A stretch of 42,424 bases of DNA from a virus. Shown in pieces: positions 1 through 11,199 of the stretch. Made by a program: the position numbers and the translations under genes. The stretch spans positions 1-42,424 of IMG/VR virus record IMGVR_UViG_3300008339_000124, one strand, 5' to 3'. Positions within the stretch are counted from its first letter, which is position 1; every line of letters starts with the position of its first letter. Below the pieces are notes generated by a model, which saw only the letters and a program-made list of their open reading frames with translations, searched no databases and was not told the DNA's origin.

Positions 1-1
1 G

Positions 2-475
2 GGAAGCACACAGATACAAAAAGTGTATCTTGGCACGACTCAGTTGTATACTGCATTTGAAGTTGTAATAAATGGAACAGAAAATACTCTAACTGAAAGC
101 ACCAGTTCTTCTGATTTAAGTATCGAGGGATTTACTTTAAGAACTGATGGGTATACCTATGATTATGCTAATTTTTTGGAATCAGTCTTCTTTGCAAACT
201 GGGGTTCTCCTGTAGGAAGCACTGGCGCGGGAGATAATTATTGGGTAAGGGTTACTGCAACAACAACTGATCCTACTCCTGGATTAACTCTTCAAGGAAG
301 CACACGCAATACTTGGTTACAATTAAATACTGCTAGATCGTTTGGATATAGTAAAACTACAACTGGAACGACTGGAACTAACGAAGTAGAATTTCAAGTA
401 GAAATAGCAACAGATGCTGCTGGATCAAACGTAGTTGGAACAGTACTTTGGACTGTAAGAAGAACATATGTTTAA
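2..475 (+). CDS. C-terminal part of a fibre-like or other virion protein (5' end outside window)
   Basis: The frame is open from the left edge, so the gene begins upstream; a GTG at 23 is only an internal possible start. About 157 residues are visible. They are rich in Thr, Ser, Gly and Asn with few charged residues and alternate short hydrophobic strands with polar turns, as in beta-rich phage fibre or adhesin tips. No enzymatic motif or signal peptide is visible. The next gene starts 11 bases downstream with its own ribosome site, so the two look co-transcribed. The position upstream of neck gene 13 fits a tail-fibre or structural region. The family is not recognised; the virion role is inferred from composition and context. 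Confidence 0.55.
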   Translation, partial: GSTQIQKVYLGTTQLYTAFEVVINGTENTLTESTSSSDLSIEGFTLRTDGYTYDYANFLESVFFANWGSPVGSTGAGDNYWVRVTATTTDPTPGLTLQGSTRNTWLQLNTARSFGYSKTTTGTTGTNEVEFQVEIATDAAGSNVVGTVLWTVRRTYV

Positions 476-486
476 TAGGATAACAA

Positions 487-666
487 ATGGCAACTACTCC
501 TGTGACTCGTACTTACACAACGGGTACGGCTGCAACTGAAACTGCCCCTTCTGGCGCAACAAACGTTATCATCGCGGTCTGGGGTGGCGGTGGTGGTGGC
601 GATAACAGGCTTGTCAATGATGCTGGTGATGGCGGACGTGGCGAAGTATCTTTCTATTACACATAA
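487..666 (+). CDS. Small glycine-rich adhesin-like protein (59 aa)
   Basis: ATG at 487 follows a TAGGA ribosome site at 476-480. The product has a Thr/Ala-rich N-terminal half, then a beta strand (VIIAVW) leading into six glycines, a short polar turn, and a GDGGRG segment before a terminal strand (GEVSFYYT). This hydrophobic-strand plus poly-Gly pattern is typical of glycine-rich domains in phage tail adhesins and fibre tips, which are usually much longer with many Gly loops. This copy is therefore a minimal version or a remnant of one. It lies directly behind the fibre-like C-terminus and may be its tip or accessory protein. The function is inferred. Confidence 0.6.
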   Translation: MATTPVTRTYTTGTAATETAPSGATNVIIAVWGGGGGGDNRLVNDAGDGGRGEVSFYYT

Positions 667-669
667 ATA
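662..669 (+). promoter_or_regulatory. Possible late promoter variant (CATAAATA)
   Basis: CATAAATA differs from the T4 late -10 TATAAATA only at the first base. It lies 25 bases before the ATG of the propeller gene at 694 and overlaps the previous stop codon. The same variant occurs before the methyltransferase gene at 26539. Function is inferred. Confidence 0.35.
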
Positions 670-693
670 AATAACTAACAACCGAGATATATT

Positions 694-1683
694 ATGAAAG
701 ATGATAATTTTGTAAAAACCGTCATACAAAATGGCGGTGTGCTTAGACCCATTGTGATACCAAATAATGTGACAAAGGGAACAGGATTATTCAATCCTTC
801 CATATACTATGATGAAAAGAACGATCAGCTTCTTTTGAATCTACGACATTGCCAGTACACTTTCTATCATTCTGAGAAAAAAATGTTCGAACACGAGTTC
901 GGACCGCTTTTGTATCTAAACCCAGAAAACGATATAACGCTAACAACAACTAACTATCTGTGCTATCTGAATGAAGATCTGTCTCTTCAGAAATTCAGTA
1001 AAATCGACACTTCAAAGTTTGATGTTACTCCGATTTGGGAGTTCGTTGGTCTTGAAGATGTTCGACTATTTCGTTGGGACGATAAACTATACGGCTGTGG
1101 TGTACGAAGAGACACAACACCGAATGGCGTTGGTAGAATGGAACTGTCTGAGATAAAGACAGACTTCATGGGTAATGCATCAGAGGCTTCTAGATGGCGA
1201 ATCCCAGCACCAGGCGAAGATGATACTTATTGTGAAAAGAATTGGATGCCAATTTTAGATCAACCATATCATTATGTTAAGTGGAGTAATCCGACAGAGA
1301 TCGTAAAGGTTGATCCAGTCAAAAAAACTTGTATCACTACCTACACAGGCAAGCATGATCCAACTGCTGGCTACTATAGAGGTGGTTCACAGGTACTAAA
1401 TATAGACGGATACTACGTTGCTCTTACTCACACTGTAAGATTATTCAAGAGCGAGGCGGGTAAAAAGGATGCCATATACAGACATGCTTTTGTGGTCTGG
1501 GATAAAGACTGGAATGTTATCAAGTATACTGATGAGTTTTCTTTCATGGGTGCTGATGTTGAATTCAGCTGCGGTATGGCTGAATACAAAGGCAATATCT
1601 TAATATCCTTTGGTTTCCAGGACAACGCAGCATATGTTTTATCAGTACCTAAACAATTTTTGAGTGATTTTATTAATGGATAA
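694..1683 (+). CDS. Five-bladed beta-propeller protein, GH130-like glycosidase/phosphorylase relative
   Basis: The product is 329 residues. Landmarks match the GH130-like propeller proteins that often accompany glycosyltransferases: FNPSI near residue 30, GLEDVRLF at 119-126 (compare the family motif EDPR), EKNWMP at 181-186, and SFGFQDNAAY at 305-314 near the C-terminus. Known relatives act on mannosides as phosphorylases or hydrolases. Whether this copy is catalytic cannot be told from the motifs. There is no signal peptide. The next gene starts inside its last codons (ATG at 1676), so the two are translationally coupled. With the FkbM/radical-SAM fusion this suggests a role in glycan handling or modification, in the cell or on the virion. 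The substrate is unknown. Confidence 0.7.
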   Translation: MKDDNFVKTVIQNGGVLRPIVIPNNVTKGTGLFNPSIYYDEKNDQLLLNLRHCQYTFYHSEKKMFEHEFGPLLYLNPENDITLTTTNYLCYLNEDLSLQKFSKIDTSKFDVTPIWEFVGLEDVRLFRWDDKLYGCGVRRDTTPNGVGRMELSEIKTDFMGNASEASRWRIPAPGEDDTYCEKNWMPILDQPYHYVKWSNPTEIVKVDPVKKTCITTYTGKHDPTAGYYRGGSQVLNIDGYYVALTHTVRLFKSEAGKKDAIYRHAFVVWDKDWNVIKYTDEFSFMGADVEFSCGMAEYKGNILISFGFQDNAAYVLSVPKQFLSDFING

Positions 1684-4504
1684 TCTGCAACGGATTCTTG
1701 AAGAATATATTTTCGATAAAGAAAACCCACAAAAAAACTATAATCTGGCTGTCGAATACGAGTCTATCGGTCAGACAGCTTCTGCCATATCTTTCTTTTT
1801 AAGAGCAGCCGAAAGAACACGAGATAAAGTTCTGAGTTATGAGTGTCTGCTGAAGATCGGTTTGTGCTTCGAGCGTCAGGGTAACAGAAACAATAGTGCA
1901 CTTGGATCTTTCAAGCAAGCGTTGATGCTTCTACCCAATAGACCAGAAGCATACTTCTTGGTGGCACGTAACTATCAAAGAAATAATCTGCATGTTGATG
2001 CCTATACCAACAGCGTTTTCGGTTTAATGCAAGCCGATATTAAAGCCAAACCACTGTCTGGATATGTTGAGTATCCTGGCGAGTACGCCCTTCTGTTCCA
2101 GAAAGCAGTATCTGCTTGGTGGTGGGGAAGAGAAAACGAATCAAGAATTCTGTTCAGAGAGATAGCAGATAATTATTATGATGTTCTGGACGAGTCGCAC
2201 TTCACTGCTGTCAAGAATAACCTACATAACCTGGGTATTGGTCCAGAGTGGGTGACCCACAAGCACTACGAAACATGGAAGCATAATCGTCTACGATTCA
2301 AGTTTAACGGATCCGAAAAGATGAAATACAGCCACGGACAGGCATATCAAGATCTGTTCGTGCTGTCAATGCTTAATGGTAAGACAAACGGCACATACTT
2401 AGAGGTTGGTAGTGCTGGTCCTTACTACGGAAACAACACAGCCCTTCTGGAAGAAACCTATGGCTGGTCTGGCGTTGGTATTGACTTTGATGATAACTTC
2501 GTCAAAGAGTATACAGCTGCCAGAAAGAATCCCGTCTTGAATCAGAACGCACTTACAGTTGACTATTCGAAAGTTCTTGGTGAGCTTGCTGCCGATGGTG
2601 TCGTTGATTACCTACAGTTGGACTGTGAACCATCGTCTATTACCTACGAGATCATGACCAAGATTCCATTTGATCAGTTCAAGTTCCGTGTCATTACCTA
2701 TGAACATGATCATTACTTGGATATGACCAAATCATATCGTAAGAAATCACGCGACTATCTATCTGCGCTTGGTTACGTTCTGGTTGTACCAGATGTGTCA
2801 ACTGATGGTCATTCTTCATTCGAAGACTGGTGGGTTCATAAAGATTTAGTCGAACCTGGTGTGATCGAGAAAATGCAGATCAAGGTCGGCAATATTACTG
2901 ACGTTGAAAAATATATGTTCCCAGCAGTGCCATACATGGCAGATTTTGATTGGGGAGAAATCGCTGAGAATGAGTGGTTCCACGGTGTTGTTTACAACGA
3001 AATATTTGTAGATAACGTATACGAAAGATTTGTTTCTGTGGACGAAGGTGATGTGGTCGTTGATGTTGGAACAAGTGTCGGACCGTTCATCAAAAAGATA
3101 CTTGATAAGAAACCAGCAATAATTCATGGGTTTGAGCCAAATAAATCTCTATGTGAAACCGCTGTTAAAAATGTTGGTGGTGATAATGTCAAGATTCACA
3201 ATTTTGGTATTGCACCTAAAAATGCAACAACTCTTGGCGGTATGTTCGATAAAGATGTTATCAATATTCAAGATGTTCCAAAGGAAGTTAACTGCATAAC
3301 ATTTTCACAATTCATCAAAGACAACAACATCGAAAAGATCGACTTCCTAAAGACTGACTGCGAAGGCGGTGAGTATGATATATTCAATGACGAGAACTTT
3401 GATTGGATCATAAAAAATGTCAAAAAGATATCTGGCGAATTCCATCTTTGCAGCCCAGAGCAAAAAGCTCAGTTCAGAAAATTCAGAGACACTTATCTCA
3501 GACACTTTAGAAAATACAAAGTAGAATCAATTGATTATGTTGATATTCAATGGGATATGTGGAACGACAGCTTTATCGAGTTCTACTATGCGATCAATAT
3601 CCATATCGACAATACGGAGCCTGTAGAGTTTGAGCACTGGAGAGCTACTGACTTCCCGACTATGGAAATCACAACTAACATCGCAGCCAAAGGTTGCGTA
3701 GTTGACTGCACCTTCTGCCCACAGAGAACCCTTGAGAAGGCATACAAAGGAACTCGTATTCTATCTCTCGATGATTTCAAAATGGCTATAGACAAGTTGC
3801 CTAAAGAAGTCCGTGTGACATTTGCTGGATTCACTGAACCCTGGTTGAACAAGCACTGTACGGACATGGTTGAGTATGCCCACGAAAAGGGACACCCAAT
3901 ATCAGTGTTTACCACTGCGGTTGGTATGACAGTTGACGATGTGCATAGGCTGAAGAAAATTCCATACGCTGGTAATCCAAACGGTGGATTCGTTCTCCAC
4001 CTACCTGATCAAGAGCGTATCGCCAAACACCCGCTGAACAAGAACTTCATAGCAGTCATGGAAGCCTTCCACGAAGTCCAGCACGAGATTCAGAACTTCA
4101 CCACCATGTGTATGAGTGATACTGTTCACGAGAAGGTCAGACACCTGTTCCCAACGTCCTATGTCCCTCAGTTCTGGGATAGGGCTGGTAACTTGTCTGG
4201 TGAAGGTTCCTTGAAGCCAGAGCTTGATAAGCTACGAGATAAATACCTTTCGGTACACTATAGTGATACACCAAAGACCTGTGGCTGCGTGGAAGATCTA
4301 TACCACAATGTCATGCTACCAAACGGTGATGTATCCTTGTGTTGTATGGATTATGGGCTAGAGAACATTATTGGGAACCTGTTTGAACAGGAATACAATG
4401 ATGTTGTTCCAAAAAGGCATACCTGTTTCGAGATGTGTAAGACTTGTGAGAATGGTGTAGACCCACCAGGATTTAAGGGTATCCCAATCACAATAGTGCA
4501 GTAA
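1676..4504 (+). CDS. TPR + two FkbM-like methyltransferase domains + radical SAM/SPASM fusion protein
   Basis: ATG at 1676 overlaps the upstream stop and gives 942 residues; an earlier GTG at 1664 is less likely. Residues 1-200 are helical TPR-like repeats. Residues 219-400 look like an FkbM-type methyltransferase (TYLEVGSAGP as the SAM loop, then YLQLDCE). Residues 441-640 are a second one (VVVDVGTSVGPF, then FLKTDCEGGEYDIF). From about 660 a radical-SAM domain begins with CX3CX2C at C674, C678 and C681, the usual [4Fe-4S] ligands. Clustered cysteines near 868-932 (CGC, CC, CFEMC, C) look like a SPASM auxiliary-cluster domain. FkbM enzymes O-methylate sugars and other hydroxyls. SPASM enzymes modify peptides or sugars. 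Combining all three in one phage polypeptide is unusual. The substrate is unknown. Confidence 0.85.
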   Translation: MDNLQRILEEYIFDKENPQKNYNLAVEYESIGQTASAISFFLRAAERTRDKVLSYECLLKIGLCFERQGNRNNSALGSFKQALMLLPNRPEAYFLVARNYQRNNLHVDAYTNSVFGLMQADIKAKPLSGYVEYPGEYALLFQKAVSAWWWGRENESRILFREIADNYYDVLDESHFTAVKNNLHNLGIGPEWVTHKHYETWKHNRLRFKFNGSEKMKYSHGQAYQDLFVLSMLNGKTNGTYLEVGSAGPYYGNNTALLEETYGWSGVGIDFDDNFVKEYTAARKNPVLNQNALTVDYSKVLGELAADGVVDYLQLDCEPSSITYEIMTKIPFDQFKFRVITYEHDHYLDMTKSYRKKSRDYLSALGYVLVVPDVSTDGHSSFEDWWVHKDLVEPGVIEKMQIKVGNITDVEKYMFPAVPYMADFDWGEIAENEWFHGVVYNEIFVDNVYERFVSVDEGDVVVDVGTSVGPFIKKILDKKPAIIHGFEPNKSLCETAVKNVGGDNVKIHNFGIAPKNATTLGGMFDKDVINIQDVPKEVNCITFSQFIKDNNIEKIDFLKTDCEGGEYDIFNDENFDWIIKNVKKISGEFHLCSPEQKAQFRKFRDTYLRHFRKYKVESIDYVDIQWDMWNDSFIEFYYAINIHIDNTEPVEFEHWRATDFPTMEITTNIAAKGCVVDCTFCPQRTLEKAYKGTRILSLDDFKMAIDKLPKEVRVTFAGFTEPWLNKHCTDMVEYAHEKGHPISVFTTAVGMTVDDVHRLKKIPYAGNPNGGFVLHLPDQERIAKHPLNKNFIAVMEAFHEVQHEIQNFTTMCMSDTVHEKVRHLFPTSYVPQFWDRAGNLSGEGSLKPELDKLRDKYLSVHYSDTPKTCGCVEDLYHNVMLPNGDVSLCCMDYGLENIIGNLFEQEYNDVVPKRHTCFEMCKTCENGVDPPGFKGIPITIVQ

Positions 4505-4512
4505 GCTAAATA
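4505..4512 (+). promoter_or_regulatory. Possible late promoter variant (GCTAAATA)
   Basis: GCTAAATA lies 23 bases before the ATG of gene 13. Five such CTAAATA sites fall in intergenic gaps of this window, so it may be a weaker form of the TATAAATA late promoter. Inference from position and similarity only. Confidence 0.35.
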
Positions 4513-4534
4513 CTGCATATTACGGGAGATTTAC

Positions 4535-5275
4535 ATGTTACCATCATCGAGAAACGAACTAAAAGAATACTGTCTGAGAAAACTTGGTAAACCAGTCATT
4601 GAAATCAACGTAGACGATGATCAGGTTGAAGACCGCATTGACGAAGCCTTGCAGTACTATTGGGATTATCACTTTGATGGTACTGAGATGATCTATTACA
4701 AGCATCAGCTCACCGAAGAAGATAAGGTCAACAAGTACATTATTCTCCCAGAGAATATTATCGGTGCTGTCGAGGTTTTCCCAATAGGTGACCCGACAGT
4801 CCGATCAGACGATCTGTTCAACATCCGTTATCAGATCGCCCTGAACGACCTGTACACCCTAACCAGCGTTTCGATGGTTCCATATTACATGGTTATGGAA
4901 CACCTGGCTTTGATTACTCAGCTTCTTGTTGGTCAGAAGCCAATTCGATATAACCGTCACCGCAATCGCTGTCACATCGACATGGATTGGGATACCGTCA
5001 ATATTGGCGAGTATCTATTGATTCGCGGTTACGAGGTTGTGGATCCTGAGCAGTTCACTGATGTTTATAAAGATCAGTGGCTGACCAGATATATCACCGC
5101 GCTTGTTAAGCAGCAGTGGGGTCAGAACCTAACCAAGTTCACTGGTATGCAGTTGCCAGGTGGTGTGACGTTTAACGGAAAGCAAATCTACGATGATGCT
5201 ACTGCTGATATCGAGCGTATGCGTCTGGAAATAATTAATACCTACAGCTTACCAGTTCTTGACATGGTTGGATAA
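4535..5275 (+). CDS. 13: Neck protein gp13-like
   Basis: The 246-residue protein begins with a helical segment (SSRNELKEYCLRKLG) followed by EINVDDDQVEDRIDEALQ and a region rich in Tyr and Trp (YYWDYHFDG), typical of gp13 of T4-like phages. T4 gp13 is about 309 residues; environmental relatives are shorter, as here. In T4, gp13 and gp14 form the neck that closes the filled head and joins it to the tail. A GGGAG ribosome site lies at 4524-4528. Gene 14 follows after 3 bases and then gene 15 overlaps, the conserved 13-14-15 order, which adds strong support. Confidence 0.88.
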   Translation: MLPSSRNELKEYCLRKLGKPVIEINVDDDQVEDRIDEALQYYWDYHFDGTEMIYYKHQLTEEDKVNKYIILPENIIGAVEVFPIGDPTVRSDDLFNIRYQIALNDLYTLTSVSMVPYYMVMEHLALITQLLVGQKPIRYNRHRNRCHIDMDWDTVNIGEYLLIRGYEVVDPEQFTDVYKDQWLTRYITALVKQQWGQNLTKFTGMQLPGGVTFNGKQIYDDATADIERMRLEIINTYSLPVLDMVG

Positions 5276-5278
5276 TAA

Positions 5279-5995
5279 ATGGCGACTTCCGTCTACTTTA
5301 ACAACTTTCAGTCTAGTCAAGAACAGCTACTGATTGAAAATCTGATTATTGAGTCTATAAAAATTTATGGGCATGATGTGTATTACATGCCAAGGATCCT
5401 GGATAATAAAGATCCTATCTACGGTGAAGCAACTTCATCGTCTTACGAGAACGCTTTCTTTGTTGACATGTATATCAAGAACGTCCAGGGCTTCAAAGGA
5501 CAAGGCGATTTCATGTCCAAGTTTGGTCTACAGATCCGCGATGAAATCACATTCACAATCGCTCGTAGAACGTTCTCAGAAGAAGTCGGAATGTATGATG
5601 ATTTGGTTCGCCCCCGTGAAGGCGACCTAATTTATTTACCACTCAACAAAAAGATATTTGTTGTTAAGTTCGTTGAACATGAAGCGATTTTCTATCAAAT
5701 GGGTGCATTGCAAACCTATGATTTAGAATGTGAATTGTTCGAATACTCTGGCGAAACTTTCAATACTGGCATTCCAGAAATCGACAGCTTGATGGATGGT
5801 TACAATCCAAACATGACAAGCGAAGAAATGATGATGGAAGATGGGTTGGTCTTTATTGACGAAGACGGATTTCCGATTATCAATGAGGCATATGCTTTGG
5901 ATCCGAACACATCTGATAACACAGATTTTGAACTTGAAGCCAATACCGTTATTGACTGGACGGAACTGGATCCATTCAGTGAGGGTAGATACTAA
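5279..5995 (+). CDS. 14: Neck protein gp14-like
   Basis: The 238-residue product (T4 gp14 is about 256) has the family's N-terminal region: VYFNNFQSSQEQLLIENLI, then an IYGHDVYYMPR segment, a stretch ending DPIYGEA, and a central beta-rich part (DEITFTIARRTF). The C-terminal third is acidic and probably extended. In T4, gp14 completes the neck together with gp13 and is the site where the tail joins. The ATG follows the gp13 stop by 3 bases. Its own stop (5993-5995) overlaps the next ATG, so 13, 14 and 15 are read as one unit. No strong ribosome site is seen before this start, which suggests coupling to gene 13. Confidence 0.88.
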   Translation: MATSVYFNNFQSSQEQLLIENLIIESIKIYGHDVYYMPRILDNKDPIYGEATSSSYENAFFVDMYIKNVQGFKGQGDFMSKFGLQIRDEITFTIARRTFSEEVGMYDDLVRPREGDLIYLPLNKKIFVVKFVEHEAIFYQMGALQTYDLECELFEYSGETFNTGIPEIDSLMDGYNPNMTSEEMMMEDGLVFIDEDGFPIINEAYALDPNTSDNTDFELEANTVIDWTELDPFSEGRY

Positions 5996-6815
5996 TGTTT
6001 AATACCACCTATTACCACGATACCCTACGAAAATATGTTATCTACTTCGGAACATTGTTCAACGATATCTATGTTAATCGTGAAGTCGATGGCGAAGTAA
6101 CACAGACTCTTAAAGTCCCATTATCATATGGACCAAAAGAACCAATGCTGGCTCGTCTTGAGTCTGATCCAAACCTTAACAAACCAACCGCTATCGTGCT
6201 GCCCCGCATGTCATTTGAAATGACAAGTTTCAAGTATGATAGATCTCGCCACCTTTCTACAGTCGGTAAGCGTGGTAAGACAGCCACAGCCAACGAAAGC
6301 TTGAAGTATATCTACAATCCAGTACCATACAACATTGATTTCCAGCTATACATTATGGTCAAGAGTGCCCAGGATGGTACGAGAATTGTTGAGCAGATCC
6401 TTCCATACTTCACACCAGAGTGGACGGCGACTCTTAACCTCATCCCAGAAATGGCTATAACCCATGACGTTCCTGTTGTCATGACCGATATATCCATGCA
6501 AGATACCTATGACGTGAAATTCACACAGCGCAGAGCAATTATCTGGACGCTGAAGTTTACCATGAAGGGTTACTTGTACGGTCCAGCAAAAGAAAGCAAG
6601 ATAATCAATACTGCAAAAATGAATCTGTATGCCCCATACAAGATCGAAATACCTCAATCGATTCTTGAAGGTGATCCAGATGAAACATTGACAATCTATC
6701 CAGGGCTTACCGCAAATGGTGAGCCAACATCTAACTCATCAATATCTGTTCCAATAAGTGAAATAAATGCTGATGATAACTATGGTTTTATTACTGAGTA
6801 CGAATCTCTTACCCT

Positions 6816-6819
<4 letters not shown>
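5995..6819 (+). CDS. 15: Tail terminator / sheath stabiliser gp15-like
   Basis: At 274 residues it is almost the length of T4 gp15 (272). It shares the start pattern (MFNTTYYHDTLRKYVIYFG, then LFNDIYVNR), a central LPRMSFEMTSF segment, and the IVEQILPYFTPEWTATL block that is highly conserved in gp15. In T4, a gp15 hexamer caps the finished tail, stabilises the contracted-ready sheath and binds the neck. Its ATG overlaps the gene 14 stop (TAATG). Its own stop overlaps the gene 16 start as ATGA. The C-terminal 40 residues are polar and look flexible. Confidence 0.93.
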
Positions 6820-8778
<1,959 letters not shown>

Positions 8779-8782
8779 TAAT

Positions 8783-8790
8783 TATAAATA
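8783..8790 (+). promoter_or_regulatory. T4-type late promoter before gene 18
   Basis: An exact TATAAATA lies 48 bases before the gene 18 ATG, in the 59-base gap after gene 17. In T4 this element is read by host RNA polymerase carrying the gp55 late sigma factor with the gp45 clamp; both are encoded in this window. Confidence 0.8.
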
Positions 8791-8837
8791 TAAACGATAG
8801 TTACAATACAACAACAACCTATTTTTAGGAGAACCAT

Positions 8838-11192
8838 ATGGCATTTCAAGTTAGCCCAGGTGTAAGAGTAAGTGAAATTGATCTTACCACCGTTGTCCCA
8901 GGCGTTTCTACCAACATTGGTGGCTTCGCTGGCGTTTTTAGATGGGGTCCAATTGACCAGCTCGTTTTGGCTGCTTCCGAAATTGATCTAGTAAATCGCT
9001 TCGGTAAACCAACCAATTTCAATGCTGAAACATTCTTCTCGGCTGCAAACTTCCTATCCTATGGTGGTGCTCTGTTCATCAACCGTGCAGCAAATACTTC
9101 TGACGTTTCTGGTGTTACTGGTGTTCTTACTGCGGTTGCCAACGTTGGCGCACTGTCAGAAGCAAATACAACCTTCATTATCAAGAACGAAGATCACTAC
9201 AATACAAAAACAACGTTTGATACCAATGCTAAGTATCTGGCTAAGTACCCAGGTAAGCTCGGTGACTCACTGAAGATCTCGGTTTGCGACAGCGCAAATA
9301 CCTATGAGTCAGTCGTTAACATTAAAACTGATGTTGGTGTAAACGTTGCTGCAACAAAAATTCAATTTGTTATCGGTTCCAACACAGCAACTATTACTGT
9401 TGCTAACGCTGCAACATACAGCGCAACAAAAACTATTGAAGTTGCTAACAGTGTCTTCAATAAGATTACTGTCGGTGACTATATTGCTGCTGGTAATACC
9501 ACTATCGGCAAGCAGTATTTAAAAGTTACTGGAACTACGCTGACTGAAGGTTACATTGAAATAGCACAAACATTCTCTTCGAATTCTACTGGTGTTAATG
9601 GCACTACTGAAGAAATTACAATTTCTGGAACAACCACAGGTTTTGCTGTAGATATGCCTGTTCTTTACACAACCCCAGCTGGAAATACTGTTGTTGGTGG
9701 TCTGACTAGTAACACAACCTACTACATCAAAACACTGACTACAAACTCAACCGCAACAGCCATAACCCTGTCTTCAACGGTTGGCGGTTCAACTATAAAT
9801 CTTACGCCTAAAGCAGAAAACGAAACACACAACCTGGTAAGAGTTGGTAGCGGTAATTCGACAGTTACAATTAACTTTGCTTCGAAGTACAACCTTGCTC
9901 AGAATGCCGAAGACACACAGTTCACCCGTAACTGGGAGTTCTTTAATGTCATTGATCGTGCACCAGGCAAAACTTTTGCTGGTGACCAGGCTGGTATCTC
10001 TGCAAATGACGCACTCCACGTTGTTGTGGTTGATGAAAATGGTGATATCACTGGTGTCAAGAACAATGTTCTGGAAGTATTTCCAGAATTGTCTCGTGGT
10101 ACAGATGCCAAGACCGAAGATGGTGCAACTGCATACTACAAAGATGTGATCAACGATCAGTCTGCGTATGTCTGGTGGGCTAATGATCGTGCTAGTGCTG
10201 CATCGGGTCTTCTGTCTGCCCTGTCAAGCTCTACCAACAGCAAGCCACTAACTCTTTCGTTTGCTGGTGGTTCTGATGGTGCTGACGAATCGACTCTTTC
10301 TGTTGGTATTGTCTCTCTGGCATATGACAAGTTCGCATCGCCAGAAGACGTTGACGTTTCCTTCCTGTTGACTGGTAAGGCTCGTGGTGGTTCGCATGGT
10401 GAACAGCTTCCAAATTACATCATCGACAATGTTGCTGATGTTCGTAAGGACTGCATCGTGTTTGTTTCCCCAGATCGTGCTGACGTTGTTAACAACATCG
10501 GCTTGGAAGCTGCTGATATCGTTGAATTCCGCAACGCTCTGACAGCATCGTCATATGGCTTCCTGGATTCAGGCTACAAGTATCAGTACGACAAGTACAA
10601 TGACGTATACCGCTATATCCCACTGAACGGTGATATCGCTGGTCTGGCTGTTCGCTCGGACAATGAGCGCGATCCTTGGTACTCACCAGCTGGCTTCAGC
10701 CGTGGTGTGATCAAGAATATCGTCAAGCTGGCTTACAATCCTAAGCAAGCAGATCGTGACACCCTGTACAAGTCGGATGTTAACCCTGTTGTTGCATTCC
10801 CAGGACAAGGTATCATCTTGTTTGGTGACAAGACTCTTCTGGGTCGCCCAAGCGCATTTGATCGCATCAATGTTCGCCGTCTGTTCATCGTTCTGGAAAA
10901 AGCAATCGCAGTCGCTGCTCGTTCTTACCTGTTCGAATTCAATGACGAGTTCACCCGTGCGCAGTTCAAAGGTCTGGTTGATCCATTCCTTGCTGACATT
11001 CAGGGTCGCCGTGGTATTACTGACTACCGTGTGGTCTGTGATAGCACCAATAATACTGCCGAAGTCATTGATAGAAATGAGTTTGTTGGCGATATTTACA
11101 TCAAACCAGCCAAGAGCATCAACTACATTCAGCTCAACTTTGTTGCCGTGAGATCTGGCGTTGAATTCAACGAAATCGTTGGACGATTCTAA
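8838..11192 (+). CDS. 18: Tail sheath protein gp18-like, with an extra inserted domain
   Basis: The 784-residue protein opens with the gp18 signature SPGVRVSEIDLTTVVPGVST, then FAGVFRWGP. The conserved C-terminal sheath domain is intact (NVRRLFIVLEKAI; RGITDYRVVCD). Hundreds of copies contract to drive the tube into the host. T4 gp18 is 659 residues. Much of the difference sits at about residues 165-335, a Thr/Asn-rich beta segment whose PAGNTVVGGLTSNTTYYIK part resembles small beta modules seen in other tail proteins. That insertion would sit on the outer protruding part of the sheath (inference). RBS AGGAGA lies just upstream, behind a late promoter. Confidence 0.95.
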   Translation: MAFQVSPGVRVSEIDLTTVVPGVSTNIGGFAGVFRWGPIDQLVLAASEIDLVNRFGKPTNFNAETFFSAANFLSYGGALFINRAANTSDVSGVTGVLTAVANVGALSEANTTFIIKNEDHYNTKTTFDTNAKYLAKYPGKLGDSLKISVCDSANTYESVVNIKTDVGVNVAATKIQFVIGSNTATITVANAATYSATKTIEVANSVFNKITVGDYIAAGNTTIGKQYLKVTGTTLTEGYIEIAQTFSSNSTGVNGTTEEITISGTTTGFAVDMPVLYTTPAGNTVVGGLTSNTTYYIKTLTTNSTATAITLSSTVGGSTINLTPKAENETHNLVRVGSGNSTVTINFASKYNLAQNAEDTQFTRNWEFFNVIDRAPGKTFAGDQAGISANDALHVVVVDENGDITGVKNNVLEVFPELSRGTDAKTEDGATAYYKDVINDQSAYVWWANDRASAASGLLSALSSSTNSKPLTLSFAGGSDGADESTLSVGIVSLAYDKFASPEDVDVSFLLTGKARGGSHGEQLPNYIIDNVADVRKDCIVFVSPDRADVVNNIGLEAADIVEFRNALTASSYGFLDSGYKYQYDKYNDVYRYIPLNGDIAGLAVRSDNERDPWYSPAGFSRGVIKNIVKLAYNPKQADRDTLYKSDVNPVVAFPGQGIILFGDKTLLGRPSAFDRINVRRLFIVLEKAIAVAARSYLFEFNDEFTRAQFKGLVDPFLADIQGRRGITDYRVVCDSTNNTAEVIDRNEFVGDIYIKPAKSINYIQLNFVAVRSGVEFNEIVGRF

Positions 11193-11199
11193 TAAACGG

